Positions 9,074-17,384 of a stretch of 64,000 bases of DNA are shown here, piece after piece. The translations under genes were made by a program, and so were the position numbers. The stretch is from Rhodocyclales bacterium (GTDB lineage Bacteria; Pseudomonadota; Gammaproteobacteria; Burkholderiales; Rhodocyclaceae). The stretch spans positions 137,660 to 201,659 of the forward strand of contig PQAF01000003.1 of the NCBI GenBank assembly GCA_003105015.1. The letters run 5' to 3'. Every line of letters starts with the position of its first letter. Positions within the stretch are counted from its first letter, which is position 1. The notes beneath the pieces were generated by a model. It did not search any database. It saw only the letters and a program-made list of their open reading frames with translations, and was not told the DNA's origin.

Positions 9074-9604
9074 ATGAAACGCATTCTCGCCGCCTTCGTC
9101 GCCTTGTTCGCCCCGTTCTGGATGGCCTGCGCCGTCGCGGCGGGGGTGCCGGCCGTCGGCTCGCCGGCGCCGGAATTTTCCCTGCCGGACCAGGCCGGCC
9201 GCACGGTGCGGCTGGCGGATTTCCGCGGCAAGTGGGTGGTGCTGTACTTCTATCCCAAGGACGACACGCCGGGCTGCACCGAGGAGGCGTGCACCTTCCG
9301 CGACGACCAGGCGGCGCTGACGCTGCTCGGCGCGCAGGTGGTGGGCGTCAGTCTGGATGATTCCGCCTCGCATGCCGCCTTCGCGAAAAAATACAACCTG
9401 CCGTTCCCGCTGCTGGCCGATACGGACGCAAAGGTGTCGGCGAGCTACGGCGCGGTGACCAACCTCGTCGTGGCGAAGTTCGCCAAGCGCTACACCTTCC
9501 TCATCGACCCGCAGGGCCGCATCGCCAAGGCCTACCTCAACGTCGATACCTCCCGCCATTCCGCCGAGATCATCGCCGATCTAAAGCGGCTGACTTCCCG
9601 CTGA
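9074..9604 (+). CDS. Secreted Bcp-type peroxiredoxin
   Basis: Thiol peroxidase of the BCP/PrxQ group, reducing H2O2 and organic hydroperoxides. The 176-residue protein has an N-terminal signal-like segment (MKRILAAFVALFAPFW, likely cleaved after AVAA near 23) and then an AhpC/TSA thioredoxin fold. The active site PGCTEEACTFRDD gives peroxidatic Cys68 and resolving Cys73, the two-Cys BCP spacing. Cytoplasmic BCPs lack a leader, so this copy probably acts in the periplasm. The ATG at 9074 was chosen because it yields the leader; upstream codons in this frame run into the putative element end. It is followed 3 bases later by uup. The family is certain; the export is inferred. Confidence 0.9.
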   Translation: MKRILAAFVALFAPFWMACAVAAGVPAVGSPAPEFSLPDQAGRTVRLADFRGKWVVLYFYPKDDTPGCTEEACTFRDDQAALTLLGAQVVGVSLDDSASHAAFAKKYNLPFPLLADTDAKVSASYGAVTNLVVAKFAKRYTFLIDPQGRIAKAYLNVDTSRHSAEIIADLKRLTSR

Positions 9605-9607
9605 TCC

Positions 9608-11515
9608 ATGCCGATCCTGACGCTGGACAAGGGCTGCCTGGCCTTCGGCCATGTCGCGCTGCTCGACCGGGCCGACTTCCAGGTCGATGACGGCGAGCGC
9701 ATCGCCCTGATCGGCCGCAACGGCAGCGGCAAGTCGAGCCTGCTGCGCGCGCTGGCCGGCGAGGGCGCGCTCGACGACGGCACGGTGTGGCGCCGCGACG
9801 GCCTGCGCGTCGCCTACGTGCCGCAGGAACCGGATTTTCCGCCGCAGCAGACGGCCTACGAGGCGGTCGCCTCGGGCGTCGGCGAGGCGAGCCGCCTGCT
9901 CGTCGAGTATCACGAGGCCGCCCAGCGCCTCGCCCACGACCACGGCGAGGAGGGGATGGCGCGCCTGCACGAACTACAGGTGCAGCTCGAGGCGGGCGAC
10001 GGCTGGCGGCTCAACACGCGCGTCGAGCAGGCGCTGTCGCAGCTGAACCTGCCGGGCGAGGCTCGGTTGGGCGAGCTCTCCGGCGGCGGCGTCAAGCGCG
10101 TGGCGCTGGCGCGTGCGCTGGCCGGCGACCCGGAGCTGCTGCTGCTCGACGAGCCGACCAACCATCTCGACCTCGACGGCATTCTCTGGCTCGAGCAACT
10201 CATTGCCGGCTTCGGCGGCGCGGTGGTGGTGATCACGCACGATCGGCGCTTCCTCGACTCGGTGGCGACGCGCATCGTCGAGCTGGATCGCGGCAGGCTG
10301 GCGAGCTTTCCCGGCCGCTTCGCCGATTACCAGAACCGCAAGGCGGAGATGCTGGCGGCGGAGGCGCAGCAGAACGCGAAATTCGACAAGCTGCTGGCGC
10401 AGGAGGAAGTGTGGATCCGCAAGGGCATCGAGGCGCGGCGCACGAGGAACGAAGGCCGCGTGCGGCGGCTGGAGCAACTGCGCCGCGAGCGCGCGGCGCG
10501 GCGCGAGCGGCTGGGCGGCGTCGGCTTCCAGCTCACGCGCGGCGAGGCCTCCGGCAAGCTGGTGGCGGAGCTGGAGCACGTCAGCAAGCGTTACGGCGAG
10601 CGCGACATCGTGCGCGACTTCTCCTGCCGCATCCTGCGCGGCGACCGCGTCGGCATCATCGGCCCCAATGGCGCCGGCAAGACCACGCTGATCCGCCTGA
10701 TCCTCGGCGAGATCGCGCCGGATGCGGGGACTGTGCGCCTCGGCACCAAGCTGGCAGTGGCCTATTTCGACCAGTTCCGCGCCGCACTCGACGAGGAGGC
10801 GACGCTGGCCGATGTCATCAGCCCGGGCTCGGACTATGTGCAGCTCGGCGGCGAAAAGAAACACGTCATCAGCTACCTCGAGGATTTCCTGTTCCCTTCC
10901 GCGCGGGCGCGTTCGCCGGTCAAGTCGCTTTCCGGCGGCGAGCGCAACCGCCTGCTGCTGGCGCGCCTGTTCAGCCGGCCGGCCAACGTCATCGTGCTCG
11001 ACGAGCCGACCAACGACCTCGATATCGAGACGCTGGAATTGCTCGAGTCGCTGTTGCAGGACTACGACGGCACGGTGTTCCTCGTCAGCCACGACCGCAG
11101 CTTCCTCGACAACATCGTCACCCAGGTGATCGCGGCGGAAGGCGGGGGCGTCTGGCGCGAAACCGTCGGCGGCTACGAGGACTGGCTGCGCGAGACGCAG
11201 TCACGGCGCGCGCAACAGGCGGTGGCGCCCGCAGCGGAGAAGCGCGAACCGGCCGCCAGGGCGCGCGAGGCGCGCGCGAAGGCCAAACTGTCCTTCAAGG
11301 AAATGCGGGAATTGGAAGCGCTGCCCGACCGCATCGCCGCACTGGAAGACGAGCAGGCAGCGCTCAATGCGCGCCTGGCCGATCCGGCGCTGTACCGCGG
11401 CGCGCCGGAGGAAGTGAGGGCACTGCGCGAGCGGCTGACAGCTCTCGACGAAGAAATCGCCCAGGCCATGCAGCGTTGGGAGGAGCTCGAGTCCCGTTCT
11501 TCAGCCGCCGGGTAA
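9608..11515 (+). CDS. uup: ABC-F ATPase Uup
   Basis: Soluble ABC-F protein with two ATPase cassettes and no membrane domain. Walker A motifs are GRNGSGKSS (36-44) and GPNGAGKTT (from 352); signatures LSGGGVKR (near 157) and LSGGERNR are present, each followed by an LLLDEPTNHLD-type Walker B. A charged inter-domain linker separates them. The last 90 residues are a Leu/Glu/Arg-rich coiled coil, the DNA-binding C-terminal domain that distinguishes Uup from EttA and YbiT. Uup is linked to ribosome function and to suppressing transposon precise excision. Length 635 aa is normal. The ATG follows the peroxiredoxin stop by 3 bases, so the two are probably cotranscribed. Confidence 0.92.
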   Translation: MPILTLDKGCLAFGHVALLDRADFQVDDGERIALIGRNGSGKSSLLRALAGEGALDDGTVWRRDGLRVAYVPQEPDFPPQQTAYEAVASGVGEASRLLVEYHEAAQRLAHDHGEEGMARLHELQVQLEAGDGWRLNTRVEQALSQLNLPGEARLGELSGGGVKRVALARALAGDPELLLLDEPTNHLDLDGILWLEQLIAGFGGAVVVITHDRRFLDSVATRIVELDRGRLASFPGRFADYQNRKAEMLAAEAQQNAKFDKLLAQEEVWIRKGIEARRTRNEGRVRRLEQLRRERAARRERLGGVGFQLTRGEASGKLVAELEHVSKRYGERDIVRDFSCRILRGDRVGIIGPNGAGKTTLIRLILGEIAPDAGTVRLGTKLAVAYFDQFRAALDEEATLADVISPGSDYVQLGGEKKHVISYLEDFLFPSARARSPVKSLSGGERNRLLLARLFSRPANVIVLDEPTNDLDIETLELLESLLQDYDGTVFLVSHDRSFLDNIVTQVIAAEGGGVWRETVGGYEDWLRETQSRRAQQAVAPAAEKREPAARAREARAKAKLSFKEMRELEALPDRIAALEDEQAALNARLADPALYRGAPEEVRALRERLTALDEEIAQAMQRWEELESRSSAAG

Positions 11516-11525
11516 AAGTCAGTCC
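11514..11525 (-). repeat. GACTGACTTT motif, copy 1
   Basis: GGACTGACTTTT on the minus strand, overlapping the uup stop codon. One of seven exact GACTGACTTT copies in the window; the only one at a gene end. Confidence 0.5.
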
Positions 11526-11548
11526 CCGCAGGACGGCGCCGGCGGCCG

Positions 11549-12451
11549 TCAGAAGTCGTTCATGCGCCAGATGAACGGCAGGGCGATCAGCGCGCCGAAG
11601 AAGACGGCGATGTGGAACCAGGACCACCAGCGGTATTTCGAGGCGAGCTTGCCGGGGTCGAGGTCGGAAATGATGTAGTGGCGACCGTCCTGCGGCAGGT
11701 GCATGACGTGCAGTTCGGCGGAGGCGCGCAGGTCGCGGTGGTTGGCCAGCACTTCGCGTTTCGCCTGCGACCGGGCGAGTTCCCATTCCCTCAGGTCGAG
11801 CTGGCCGTTCTTGTCGAGGTCGAAGCGCTGCAGGAGCTCGGCGGGCCGGGATTTCCACTCGGCGAGCAGGTGTTTGACGTCCTCGGCGACGCTGAGGTCG
11901 AGGTCGACGCTGCCGCGCGTGGCGAACTGGCCGAGGGCGTAGATGGTCTGGCGTTCGATGAGCATCCACTGCGTGTAGCGGCGGTCGCCCTCGATCCAGG
12001 TGTCCTTCTTCGTCACCAGCATCTCGGCGCCTTCCGGGTCCACCACGCATTCCCCAGTGCCGTCGTCGAGGATGAAGGAGGCGTCGCTCTCGCCCTTGCT
12101 CTCCTGCACCCACTTGTTCTCGTTGTCCTTGCGCTCGACGGTGTAGCGGAACCACAGGCAGGGCAGGTGGGTGAGCGGGCTCATCAGCGGCGCGCCGGCG
12201 AGCGGCTTTCCCGTGCCGATCAGCTCGACGTAGCCCTGCGCGGCCGAGGCGACCTTCGAGGTCGGCGTGTCGGCCACGGCGCGCGTGCGACGATAGGCGG
12301 AGGTCCAGGCGACGAGGCTCAACGGCGCCATCAGCGCCACGCAGACGAACATGCCGAGGCTCGATTCGGTCTTCAGGCCGAGGAGGAGCAGGATGAGTTG
12401 GCCGCCGGAGGTGACGAGATTGCCGTACCCCCGGCGCAGACGGACCAGCAT
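11549..12451 (-). CDS. GIDE-domain membrane protein with an EF-hand loop
   Basis: 300-residue membrane protein of the GIDE (E3-ligase-like, MULE1-related) group often paired with LemA in bacteria. Hydrophobic segments lie at about 16-26, 34-50 and 276-295. The middle region, 65-175, matches the GIDE layout (LPCLWFRYTVERKD, then FILDDGTGECVVDPEGA). An EF-hand loop fits residues 211-222 (D211, D213, N215, G216, D219, E222), so Ca2+ binding is plausible. The bacterial protein has no RING finger, so ubiquitin ligase activity is not implied. It starts 13 bases after lemA on the same strand. The cellular role is unknown. Confidence 0.8.
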   Translation of the reverse strand: MLVRLRRGYGNLVTSGGQLILLLLGLKTESSLGMFVCVALMAPLSLVAWTSAYRRTRAVADTPTSKVASAAQGYVELIGTGKPLAGAPLMSPLTHLPCLWFRYTVERKDNENKWVQESKGESDASFILDDGTGECVVDPEGAEMLVTKKDTWIEGDRRYTQWMLIERQTIYALGQFATRGSVDLDLSVAEDVKHLLAEWKSRPAELLQRFDLDKNGQLDLREWELARSQAKREVLANHRDLRASAELHVMHLPQDGRHYIISDLDPGKLASKYRWWSWFHIAVFFGALIALPFIWRMNDF

Positions 12452-12464
12452 CGTGAGGCGCGCT

Positions 12465-13037
12465 TCAGCCGAACAGCGCCTTCATGTCGACGTCGGCCTT
12501 TTCCGCGCTGGCGAATTCGAGCAGGGGCTTGGCCTCGAAGCGGAACATGCCGGCGACGATGGAGTCGGGGAACTGCTCGATGCGCACGTTGTTGATGTTG
12601 ACCGCTTCGTTGTAGAGCTCGCGGCGGTCGGCGATGCCGTTCTCGAGGGCGGTGATGCGGCCCTGCAGCTGCATGAAGCTCTCGTTGGCCTTCAGCTCCG
12701 GATAGGCTTCGGCGACGGCGAAAATCTGGCCCAGCCCCATGCGCAGCGCCCCCTCGGCCTGGCCCAGTGCCGGGATGTCCTGGCTCTCGCGCGCCGTCTG
12801 CACGCGAGAGCGGGCCTCGACGACGCGCTGCAGGGTGTCCTGCTCGAACTGCTTGTACTGCTTGCAGGTCTCGACCAGTTTGGGCAGTTCGTCGTGGCGT
12901 TGCTTGAGCAGCACGTCGATGTTGGCCCAGGCCTTGGCGACGGCATGCTTCACCTGCACCAGCCCGTTGTAGATCATCACGCCATACACCACGGCGACGA
13001 CGATGATGCCCAGTGCCACCAGCGAAACGATGCCCAT
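12465..13037 (-). CDS. lemA: LemA family protein
   Basis: 190-residue protein with one N-terminal membrane helix (GIVSLVALGIIVVAVVYGVM) followed by a helical bundle typical of LemA. The family hallmarks YNGLVQ, AWANIDVLLKQRHDELP and the C-terminal YNEAVNINNVRIEQFPDS are all present. The start is preceded by AAGGGGGGG, a strong Shine-Dalgarno sequence. LemA proteins are membrane-anchored with an exposed helical domain; their function is not settled. It is the first gene of a two-gene unit with the GIDE-EF-hand protein. Confidence 0.92.
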   Translation of the reverse strand: MGIVSLVALGIIVVAVVYGVMIYNGLVQVKHAVAKAWANIDVLLKQRHDELPKLVETCKQYKQFEQDTLQRVVEARSRVQTARESQDIPALGQAEGALRMGLGQIFAVAEAYPELKANESFMQLQGRITALENGIADRRELYNEAVNINNVRIEQFPDSIVAGMFRFEAKPLLEFASAEKADVDMKALFG

Positions 13038-13068
13038 GATCCCCCCCCTTGGTTCGGATAGCGTACGG

Positions 13069-13962
13069 TTATTCTAAACGACCCGGATGGCTTGCTGTGT
13101 CAGGTTGCGCGGGGTGGGCCGTGGGCGGTGGTGCTTCCGGAATGTCCGCCATCCGGCGCAGGCGCTCCATCAGAGAGGCCTCGGTGATGCCGAGCAGCTT
13201 GCAGATATCGGCGATGTCGTCGGGGATGGCCGGATCGTCCCAGCCGTTGGCCGAATGCCGGGCCAGGTTTACGGCATGAATGACGGTGCGCACGCGCGGA
13301 TGCTCGGCATGGGCGTCGTCCATCAGGCTTTGCAACAGGTTCGGCAACCGCCAGGTGCGGGCCAGGGCGAGTTGCAGTTCTGAGGCAGTGATGCCGAGCG
13401 CAGTTTGCTGCGCGACAGCGCTGCGCATGCCGCGGTTCTCCGCCTGCAGGGTACGTATGCCGAGCATCAGCGTGGGAGCGAAGCACCAGAGCAGGATTTC
13501 CGCAGTGTCATGCAGCAGGGTAGCGACGGTGATTTCCTCGACATCGAGGTCGTGGCGCAACACCGCCCAGTCGCGTGCGAAGATCGAGGCCTGGCGCGCC
13601 CGCGTGATTACGCGCAACAGCCCGATGAGGGCTTGCGGTTGATCCTTCAGCACGTCCTCGACAAGCGGCAGGTTCTCGAACTTGGCGAAGAAGGGCGTCA
13701 CGCCGATCATCATGACGGCGCGATCGATGGTGGTGATGTCGGTCGTCTGGCTTCGACGCCGGCTAGCCTCGATATATGCCAATACGCGCAGGGTCATCAG
13801 CGGATCGTGCAGGATGACGCCTGCCAGCTGCCGGCCCGAGATGTTCTCCTCGTTCTCACGCAGGCGTGCCAACTCACGTGCCGTCCGCTTCAGCACGGGA
13901 ATGTCGGCCTGGCTGAGGTAGCTCACCCAGGACTCGAGAGAGGGCAGTGGGCGTTGCAGCAT
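13069..13962 (-). CDS. HDOD domain protein
   Basis: The 297-residue protein has an HDOD fold (a metal-dependent phosphohydrolase relative lacking catalytic activity) over most of its length. Features include an LARLRENEENISGRQLAGVI segment near the start, HDPLMTLRVLAYI, and ATLLHDTAEILLW around residue 145. HDOD proteins act as signalling scaffolds in stress, motility or competence control. The ATG at 13962 was chosen; a TTG three codons upstream (13971) is the alternative. Neither has a clear Shine-Dalgarno sequence. The tail is Pro-rich. It is divergent from earP. Confidence 0.85.
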   Translation of the reverse strand: MLQRPLPSLESWVSYLSQADIPVLKRTARELARLRENEENISGRQLAGVILHDPLMTLRVLAYIEASRRRSQTTDITTIDRAVMMIGVTPFFAKFENLPLVEDVLKDQPQALIGLLRVITRARQASIFARDWAVLRHDLDVEEITVATLLHDTAEILLWCFAPTLMLGIRTLQAENRGMRSAVAQQTALGITASELQLALARTWRLPNLLQSLMDDAHAEHPRVRTVIHAVNLARHSANGWDDPAIPDDIADICKLLGITEASLMERLRRMADIPEAPPPTAHPAQPDTASHPGRLE

Positions 13963-14095
13963 CGATGTCAAATAATTCAGTCAATACCGGTAGTTATAAT
14001 TACGGCCGGACGGCGTGCAGCTTGAGCCGGGCTGATCGATAGGCCCTTGAACAAGGCGTGAGCAATTAAAAAATCATTTAACAACAAGTGGATAT

Positions 14096-15244
14096 ATGAA
14101 CAAGTCGCCGCAATCCTGGGATCTGTTCTGCCGCGTCGTCGATAATTACGGCGATGTCGGCGTTTGCTGGCGACTGGCCCGTCAGCTGGCGGGGGAGCAT
14201 GACTTGCGCGTTCGCCTGTGGGTGGACGACCTTCCAGCCTTCAAGCGCATCTGTCCGTCTATCGATGCGGGCCTGGCGACCCAGCGACTTCTTGGCGTGG
14301 AAGTATGCCATTGGCAGCAGCCGTTTCCGCCTGTCGAGCCGGGGGAGGTGGTGGTCGAGGCGTTCGCCTGCAACCTGCCGGAAAGCTATCTGAAGGCGAT
14401 GGCGGAACGCCCTCGGAAGCCGCACTGGATCAATCTGGAATATCTCAGCGCGGAGGATTGGGTTTGTGAATGCCACGGCCTCGCCTCGCCCAATCCGCGT
14501 CTGCCGCTGATCAAGCATTTCTTTTTCCCCGGCTTTGCAGCGGACACCGGCGGGGTGCTGCTGGAACGCGATCTCTTCAGGCAGCGCCAGGCATTTCAGT
14601 ATGATGCAGGGGCGCAGGCTGCCTTCTGGCAGGAACTCGGGCTGCCAGCGCCGCATGGGGAGGAAATCCGCATTTCCCTCTTCTGCTATCCGGGCAGCAG
14701 GGCAGAAGATCTCTTCGACTGCTGGCGCGGGCAGGCAGGTCCGGTGACTTGCCTGGTGCCGGAAGGCATTGCTGGAGAGGCGATTGCCGCCTTTTTCGGG
14801 CAGGCGACTCCGGCCGCCGGCGGCGCCCTGCGTCGGGGCAGCCTGGAAGTACGCGTCTTTCCCTTCCTTGAACAGGACCGCTACGACCGGCTGCTGTGGG
14901 CCTGCGACTGCAATTTCGTGCGCGGCGAGGATTCCTTCGTCCGGGCGCAGTGGGCCTTGCGGCCGATGGTCTGGCAGCCCTATCCCCAGGCTGAAGGGAC
15001 CCACCTGCACAAGTTGGCGGCGTTTCTCGGACGCTATTGCGAAGGATTGCCAGGGGAGGCAGCCGGAGCCGTGAGCGCCTTCTGGGGTGCGTGGAGCCGC
15101 GGCGAGGGGATGGCCTCAGCTTGGCCGGCCTTCTGGGCCCGGCAGATACAATTGGCACGACATGCCGAATCATGGGCGGCTTGCCTGCAGAGAAACGGCG
15201 ACCTTGCTGCCAAGCTGGTGCAATTTTGTTCGAATGGGCTATAA
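14096..15244 (+). CDS. earP: EF-P arginine rhamnosyltransferase EarP
   Basis: GT-B inverting glycosyltransferase (DUF2331) that moves rhamnose from dTDP-beta-L-rhamnose onto Arg32 of EF-P. The N-terminal signature FCRVVDNYGDVGVCWRLARQ carries Asp16 and Asp20, matching the essential Asp13/Asp17 of the Pseudomonas enzyme. RGEDSFVRAQ near 276-285 carries Glu278, matching the essential Glu of the donor site. Length 382 aa is normal. It lies directly upstream of efp, the canonical pairing. A TATAAT at 13995-14000 is a possible -10 for this gene. Confidence 0.95.
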   Translation: MNKSPQSWDLFCRVVDNYGDVGVCWRLARQLAGEHDLRVRLWVDDLPAFKRICPSIDAGLATQRLLGVEVCHWQQPFPPVEPGEVVVEAFACNLPESYLKAMAERPRKPHWINLEYLSAEDWVCECHGLASPNPRLPLIKHFFFPGFAADTGGVLLERDLFRQRQAFQYDAGAQAAFWQELGLPAPHGEEIRISLFCYPGSRAEDLFDCWRGQAGPVTCLVPEGIAGEAIAAFFGQATPAAGGALRRGSLEVRVFPFLEQDRYDRLLWACDCNFVRGEDSFVRAQWALRPMVWQPYPQAEGTHLHKLAAFLGRYCEGLPGEAAGAVSAFWGAWSRGEGMASAWPAFWARQIQLARHAESWAACLQRNGDLAAKLVQFCSNGL

Positions 15245-15245
15245 T
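15240..15245 (+). promoter_or_regulatory. TATAAT -10 box for efp
   Basis: A perfect TATAAT overlaps the earP stop codon (15242-15244) and lies 60 bases before the efp ATG. The -35 is poor. It suggests that efp has its own strong promoter in addition to readthrough from earP. Confidence 0.4.
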
Positions 15246-15304
15246 TTCCCGTTTATTTTTCGCCGCTTAACCGGTGGCGGCCAACTTTTTGAGCAGGATC
15301 AAGC

Positions 15305-15865
15305 ATGAAACTGGCACAGGAACTCCGCGTAGGCAACGTCATCATGATCGGCAAAGACCCGATGGTCGTGCAAAAGGCCGAGTACAACAAGTCTGGCCGC
15401 AATGCTGCCGTGGTCAAGATGAAGTTCAAGAACCTCCTTACCGACGCTCCGAGCGAGAATGTCTACAAGGCCGACGACAAGTTCGAGATCGTCACGCTGG
15501 AACGCAAGGAAGTGACGTACTCGTACTTTGCCGACCCCATGTACGTCTTTATGGACGCCGAGTACAACCAGTACGAGGTTGAGAAGGAGAGCATGGGCGA
15601 CGCCGTCAACTATCTCGATGACGGCATGCCCTGCGAGGTGGTGTTCTACAATGGCAAGGCCATCTCCGTCGAGCTGCCCACCAGCGTCGTGCGTGAAATC
15701 ATCTACACCGAGCCGGCCGTGCGCGGCGACACCTCGGGCAAGGTGCTGAAGCCGGCGAAAATCTCCACAGGCTTTGAATTGCCCGTGCCGCTCTTCTGCG
15801 AGATCGGCGACAAGATCGAGATCGACACTCGCACCGGCGAGTACCGCAACCGCGTCAAGGGCTGA
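15305..15865 (+). CDS. efp: Elongation factor P
   Basis: Translation factor that relieves ribosome stalling at polyproline stretches. The 186-residue protein has the KOW-like N domain and two OB-type domains. The tip loop [11 protein letters not shown] places Arg at position 32, the residue rhamnosylated by EarP, rather than the Lys34 of EpmA-modified EF-P. The C-terminal signature [13 protein letters not shown] is intact. AGGATC precedes the ATG. The gene ends in a strong terminator shared with the converging small gene. Confidence 0.97.
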   Translation: MKLAQELRVGNVIMIGKDPMVVQKAEYNKSGRNAAVVKMKFKNLLTDAPSENVYKADDKFEIVTLERKEVTYSYFADPMYVFMDAEYNQYEVEKESMGDAVNYLDDGMPCEVVFYNGKAISVELPTSVVREIIYTEPAVRGDTSGKVLKPAKISTGFELPVPLFCEIGDKIEIDTRTGEYRNRVKG

Positions 15866-15883
15866 CTCCCGGCCGCGCAAAAC

Positions 15884-15911
15884 AAAAAAGCCACCCTCGG
15901 GTGGCTTTTTT
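15884..15911. terminator. Bidirectional intrinsic terminator (efp / small secreted protein)
   Basis: GCCACC (15890-15895) and GGTGGC (15900-15905) form a stem around a CTCG loop, with six A upstream and seven T downstream. It works on both strands between convergent genes. Confidence 0.9.
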
Positions 15912-15927
15912 GTTGGATACAGCGAGG

Positions 15928-16203
15928 TCAGCGCCAAACTTCCTTGCACTGTGCGATCTGTGCGTCGGTCATCACAGGCTTGATGACGCACAGGCGTTCG
16001 CGCTCATAGCGTTCCCTTTCCTGTTCCCGGGCCCGTTCTGCACGCGCCAGCTGCCTGGCCTCGGCCAGTTCCTCCTTGGTGAGGAGCTTTTGTTCTTCCT
16101 GTGCCTTGCCTGCAGCCGGATTGTCGCTGGCGTTCTGGGCTACGCTGTTTGCCGACAGGAGCGCCAGGCAAGCAGCCAAGAGATAGGTGAAAGTAGGGCG
16201 CAT
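15928..16203 (-). CDS. Small secreted Arg/Glu-rich protein
   Basis: A 91-residue protein with a signal peptide (MRPTFTYLLAACLALLSANSVAQ) and a mature part that is highly charged and helical (REQERERYERERLC), ending CKEVWR. Two Cys could form a disulphide. Two adjacent ATG codons follow AGGAGG; the second (16203) lies 5 bases away and the first only 2, so the second is preferred. No family recognised; similar short periplasmic proteins are usually annotated as hypothetical. Confidence 0.65.
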   Translation of the reverse strand: MRPTFTYLLAACLALLSANSVAQNASDNPAAGKAQEEQKLLTKEELAEARQLARAERAREQERERYERERLCVIKPVMTDAQIAQCKEVWR

Positions 16204-16256
16204 CATTGCCTCCTAGCCGGATTCGGGAGGGCAAAGAGTACCGCGTCGAAGCGTAA

Positions 16257-16283
16257 AACGCCACCCGCAGCATAGGTGGCGTT
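16257..16283 (-). terminator. Intrinsic terminator of ssrA
   Basis: AACGCCACC (16257-16265) and GGTGGCGTT (16275-16283) form a 9 bp stem. On the minus strand it is followed by TTTTAC, just after the tmRNA 3' end. Confidence 0.75.
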
Positions 16284-16289
16284 GTTGTG

Positions 16290-16650
16290 TGGTGGAGGCG
16301 GCGGGAATCGAACCCGCGTCCGCAAGCCCTCTACAGGCAGTACTACATGCTTAGCCTGGTTGTTTGATTTAACCCGGCACACGCCAACCGGCAGGCTTGT
16401 GCAAGGCGATCCGCTGAATTTTCGTGATCGGCCACGCGGCGGGGGCGATCCTTAGCTGGTGTGAATGACTCTGCTGCCGCTTGCGCGGCCCGGCCCGTCA
16501 GCAAACCGGTGCAGAGCTAGCCGGTATTAAGCGGCTAGAGCGAAACGCTCGTCGTTGGCGTTTGTAGATTTCCAGATGGATTTGCGAGGTAACTGGGCCT
16601 CGGCATGCACTACACTGCTTCGCGACCCACGTCGAAGCCAGGTCGCCCCC
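16290..16650 (-). ncRNA. ssrA: tmRNA (ssrA), tag ANDERFALAA
   Basis: About 361 nt. The 5' end GGGGGCGACCTGG pairs with the 3' CGCCTCC of the tRNA-like end (GGTTCGATTCC, then CCACCA encoded). The resume codon opens GCC AAC GAC GAG CGT TTC GCT CTA GCC GCT TAA, giving ANDERFALAA, a betaproteobacterial-type tag. With SmpB it rescues stalled ribosomes. Ends were set from the acceptor-stem pairing. Confidence 0.95.
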
Positions 16651-16720
16651 GGATTCGGTGTGATGCGCAACTGCTGCCTTAAAGACCGCCGGACCGCTCC
16701 GGAGTTCCGCAGGCAGAATC

Positions 16721-16729
16721 ATTCTAGCA
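16721..16729 (-). promoter_or_regulatory. Extended -10 (TGCTAGAAT) for ssrA
   Basis: TGCTAGAAT on the minus strand, about 70 bases upstream of the mature tmRNA 5' end. This leaves a leader that RNase P would remove. A TTGCCG lies 21 bp away, too far for a normal -35. The same nonamer precedes msbA. Confidence 0.4.
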
Positions 16730-16733
16730 TGCG

Positions 16734-17384
16734 CTACCTGAGCAGTCCGGCAAGGTCTGCCGGTGACTGAATGATGGTGTCGGCACTCCATTTTTCAAGG
16801 GGCAGACCGTCGCCCAGGTAGCCCCAGGCAGCGGCAACGGCCCCCATGCCGGCGGCACGTGCGGCCTGCATGTCGCGCAGGTCGTCGCCGACATACAGGC
16901 AGCGCGCCGGCTCTGCGCCGGCGATGGCGCAGGCGAGCAGGAGCGGGTCGGGCGCCGGCTTCGGCCGCGGCGAGGAGTCGCCGCTGACGATGCAGGCAGC
17001 TCGCCGCACGAGGCCGAGCGCTTCCATTACGGGTAGGGTGTAGCGGCTGGTCTTGTTGGTGACCACGCCCCACTTGACGCCATGCGCGTCGAGGCTGTCA
17101 AGCAGTCCGGCGATGCCTTCGAAGAGGCGGGTGGCGACGCACAGCGATTCGCCGTAGTAGGCGAGAAAGCGCTGGTGGAGTTCGGCGTAGCCATCGTTGC
17201 CCGGCGCAAGGGCGAAACCGATGCCCAGCAGTCCGCGCACCCCCTTGGAGACATGGGGCCGGATGGTTTCGGCCGGCAACGGCGCGTGCCCGGTTTCGCT
17301 GCGCAGACGGTTGAGTACGGCGCCGAGATCGGCGGCGGTGTCGGCCAGCGTGCCGTCGAGGTCGAACAGGACGGCGTCAGTCAT
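16734..17384 (-). CDS. gph: Phosphoglycolate phosphatase
   Basis: HAD-superfamily phosphatase that removes 2-phosphoglycolate formed in DNA repair and by oxygenase chemistry. [10 protein letters not shown] near the start supplies nucleophile Asp8 and Asp10; VVTNKT is motif II; KPAPDP gives the Lys of motif III; GDDLRD gives the acidic motif IV. Length 216 aa is typical. Its start overlaps the ubiG stop by 8 bases, so the two are translationally coupled. Confidence 0.9.
   Translation of the reverse strand: MTDAVLFDLDGTLADTAADLGAVLNRLRSETGHAPLPAETIRPHVSKGVRGLLGIGFALAPGNDGYAELHQRFLAYYGESLCVATRLFEGIAGLLDSLDAHGVKWGVVTNKTSRYTLPVMEALGLVRRAACIVSGDSSPRPKPAPDPLLLACAIAGAEPARCLYVGDDLRDMQAARAAGMGAVAAAWGYLGDGLPLEKWSADTIIQSPADLAGLLR

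Noticed and set aside
16498..16791. Small ORFs over 16498-16791
   Set aside because: They lie in tmRNA and its promoter region; the RNA gene explains the sequence.
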